Shown here piece by piece: positions 5,169-6,557 of a stretch of 6,557 nt of DNA (position 1 is the first letter of the stretch; each line of letters opens with the position of its first letter). The notes under the pieces are model-generated. The model saw only the letters and a list, made by a program, of their open reading frames with translations, had not been told where the DNA came from and did not search any database. The DNA lies in contig JAEYZX010000012.1 in assembly GCA_023427845.1 (NCBI GenBank), positions 1 through 6,557 on the forward strand. The letters are read 5' to 3'. The stretch comes from Bacteroidota bacterium (GTDB lineage: Bacteria > Bacteroidota > Bacteroidia > Flavobacteriales > Flavobacteriaceae). A program made the position numbers and the translations under genes.

Positions 5169-6557
5169 GTATGTTTGAAGATAGATATGATGTGATTGTG
5201 GTTGGCGCCGGTCATGCGGGCTCTGAGGCTGCGGCAGCTGCGGCAAATCTAGGCTGTAAGACGCTGCTTGTGACGATGAGTCTGCAAAATATTGCACAGA
5301 TGTCTTGTAATCCGGCAATGGGCGGAATTGCGAAAGGTCAGATTGTGCGTGAGATTGATGCGCTTGGAGGTTATTCCGGAATTGTGTCCGATAAAACTGC
5401 TATTCAGTTCAAGATGTTGAACAAGTCGAAAGGCCCTGCGATGTGGTCGCCGCGCGTGCAAAGCGACAGAATGCGGTTTGCCGAAGAATGGCGATTGATG
5501 CTTGAGCGAACGCCGAATCTTGATTTTTATCAGGAAATGGTTCGCGGGTTGATTATTGAAAACGGACAGGTGATAGGAATCCGTACTTCACTTGGCGTGG
5601 AAATCAAAGCTAAAACGGTGGTGCTTACGAACGGTACGTTTTTAAATGGACTGATTCACATAGGGGATAAGCAATTTGGTGGCGGACGTGCGGGCGAAAG
5701 TGCCGCATACGGAATTACCGAGGATTTGGTCGCTGCAGGATTTGAATCAGGCCGGATGAAGACCGGTACGCCGCCTCGTGTAGACGGTCGCTCGCTTGAT
5801 TACTCAAAGATGAATGAGGAGAAAGGTGATGCGGTTCCTGATAAATTTTCGTATTCCGACGAAACAAAGCCTCTTTCACGGCAAAAATCATGTCACATGA
5901 CTTATACATCGCTCAAGGTCCATGATATTTTGCGGGAAGGTTTTGAAAGATCGCCGATGTTTAATGGACGCATTCAAAGCATTGGCCCGCGATATTGTCC
6001 GTCTATCGAAGATAAGATTAATCGTTTTGCAGATAAGGAACGCCATCAATTGTTTGTTGAGCCGGAAGGGTGGGATACTGTTGAAGTATATGTAAACGGA
6101 TTTTCTACATCTTTGCCGGAAGAAATCCAGTTTAAAGCGCTTCGATCGGTAGCAGGTTTCGAAAATGTGAAGTTTTTCAGACCAGGATATGCGATCGAAT
6201 ATGATTATTTTCCTCCAACGCAGTTAAAACATACGCTTGAAACCAAACTTGTTGAAGGTTTGTATTTCGCCGGACAAATCAACGGAACAACTGGATATGA
6301 AGAGGCTGCTTCGCAAGGTCTTATGGCCGGAATTAACGCTGCTCTCAGAGTTAAGGAGCAGGATCCGCTAATTTTAAAGCGTGATGAGGCATATATAGGC
6401 GTTCTAATTGATGATCTAATCACAAAAGGGACTGAAGAACCGTATAGAATGTTTACGTCGCGTGCCGAGTACCGAACATTGCTGCGCCAGGATAACGCCG
6501 ATTTTAGACTTACGCCAAAGTCATTTGAGATTGGCCTCGCATCCGAAAATCGAATGC
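5165..6557 (+). CDS. mnmG: MnmG (GidA), FAD-dependent tRNA uridine-34 carboxymethylaminomethyl modification enzyme, cut by the window edge
   Basis: With its partner MnmE, this enzyme installs the (carboxymethyl)aminomethyl group on wobble U34 of tRNAs reading codons ending in A or G. The open frame gives 464 residues starting MSMFEDRYDVIVVGAGHAGSE. The FAD dinucleotide fold is GAGHAG (14-19); SCNPAMGG carries Cys48 and RYCPSIEDK carries Cys278, matching the functionally important Cys47 and Cys277 of E. coli MnmG. Further signatures are GTPPRVDGRSLDY (201-213) and the second FAD-contact block GLYFAGQINGTTGYEEAASQG (365-385). The family is about 620 residues, so roughly 155 C-terminal residues, including the helical domain that contacts tRNA and MnmE, lie outside. 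The ATG at 5165 overlaps the ybeY stop as ATGA; ATG at 5171 is an alternative two codons later. No separate promoter is evident, so it is probably co-transcribed with ybeY, with parS directly upstream. Confidence 0.97.
   Translation, partial: MSMFEDRYDVIVVGAGHAGSEAAAAAANLGCKTLLVTMSLQNIAQMSCNPAMGGIAKGQIVREIDALGGYSGIVSDKTAIQFKMLNKSKGPAMWSPRVQSDRMRFAEEWRLMLERTPNLDFYQEMVRGLIIENGQVIGIRTSLGVEIKAKTVVLTNGTFLNGLIHIGDKQFGGGRAGESAAYGITEDLVAAGFESGRMKTGTPPRVDGRSLDYSKMNEEKGDAVPDKFSYSDETKPLSRQKSCHMTYTSLKVHDILREGFERSPMFNGRIQSIGPRYCPSIEDKINRFADKERHQLFVEPEGWDTVEVYVNGFSTSLPEEIQFKALRSVAGFENVKFFRPGYAIEYDYFPPTQLKHTLETKLVEGLYFAGQINGTTGYEEAASQGLMAGINAALRVKEQDPLILKRDEAYIGVLIDDLITKGTEEPYRMFTSRAEYRTLLRQDNADFRLTPKSFEIGLASENRM

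Overview
The window looks like ordinary chromosome of a member of the Bacteroidota, most likely the family Flavobacteriaceae. The reasons are the protein sequences themselves (the MnmG, YbeY and GluRS read like flavobacterial versions from memory; no search was run), a good Bacteroidota-type promoter (TTG ... TAnnTTTG), and the lack of clear Shine-Dalgarno sequences. Nothing suggests mobile DNA: I see no transposase, integrase, tRNA, rRNA, CRISPR or obvious terminator.

Layout. From 1 to 1291, on the minus strand, lies the first 430 residues of glutamyl-tRNA synthetase (gltX), running off the left edge. A 138-bp divergent intergenic region (1292-1429) holds promoters for both directions. On the plus strand a tightly packed gene chain follows: a very large membrane-anchored coiled-coil protein of the DUF4175 type (1430-4756, TTG start), ybeY (4749-5168, 8-bp overlap) and mnmG/gidA (5165 to beyond the right edge, 4-bp ATGA overlap). 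The mnmG frame is open from 5165 to the end of the window and is cut at 464 residues.

The most interesting item is not a gene. A perfect 16-bp parS sequence, TGTTTCACGTGGAACA, sits at 5149-5164. It is the exact reverse complement of TGTTCCACGTGAAACA, the classical ParB/Spo0J-binding site. It encodes the last residues of YbeY (FHVEQ) and ends one base before the mnmG start codon, so one stretch of DNA appears to serve as protein C-terminus, translational junction and chromosome segregation centromere. If it is real, the window probably lies in the origin-proximal part of the chromosome.

How the genes relate: GluRS charges tRNA-Glu, MnmG modifies the wobble uridine of several tRNAs including tRNA-Glu, and YbeY matures 16S rRNA 3' ends and takes part in ribosome quality control. 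Three of the four genes therefore serve translation. The DUF4175 protein is the outlier: a cysteine-free envelope protein of unknown function, co-transcribed and probably translationally coupled with ybeY. YbeY itself lacks two residues treated as hallmarks of the enzyme in Proteobacteria (the third metal-binding His is Asp, and the conserved Arg is Leu), probably a lineage-wide variation.
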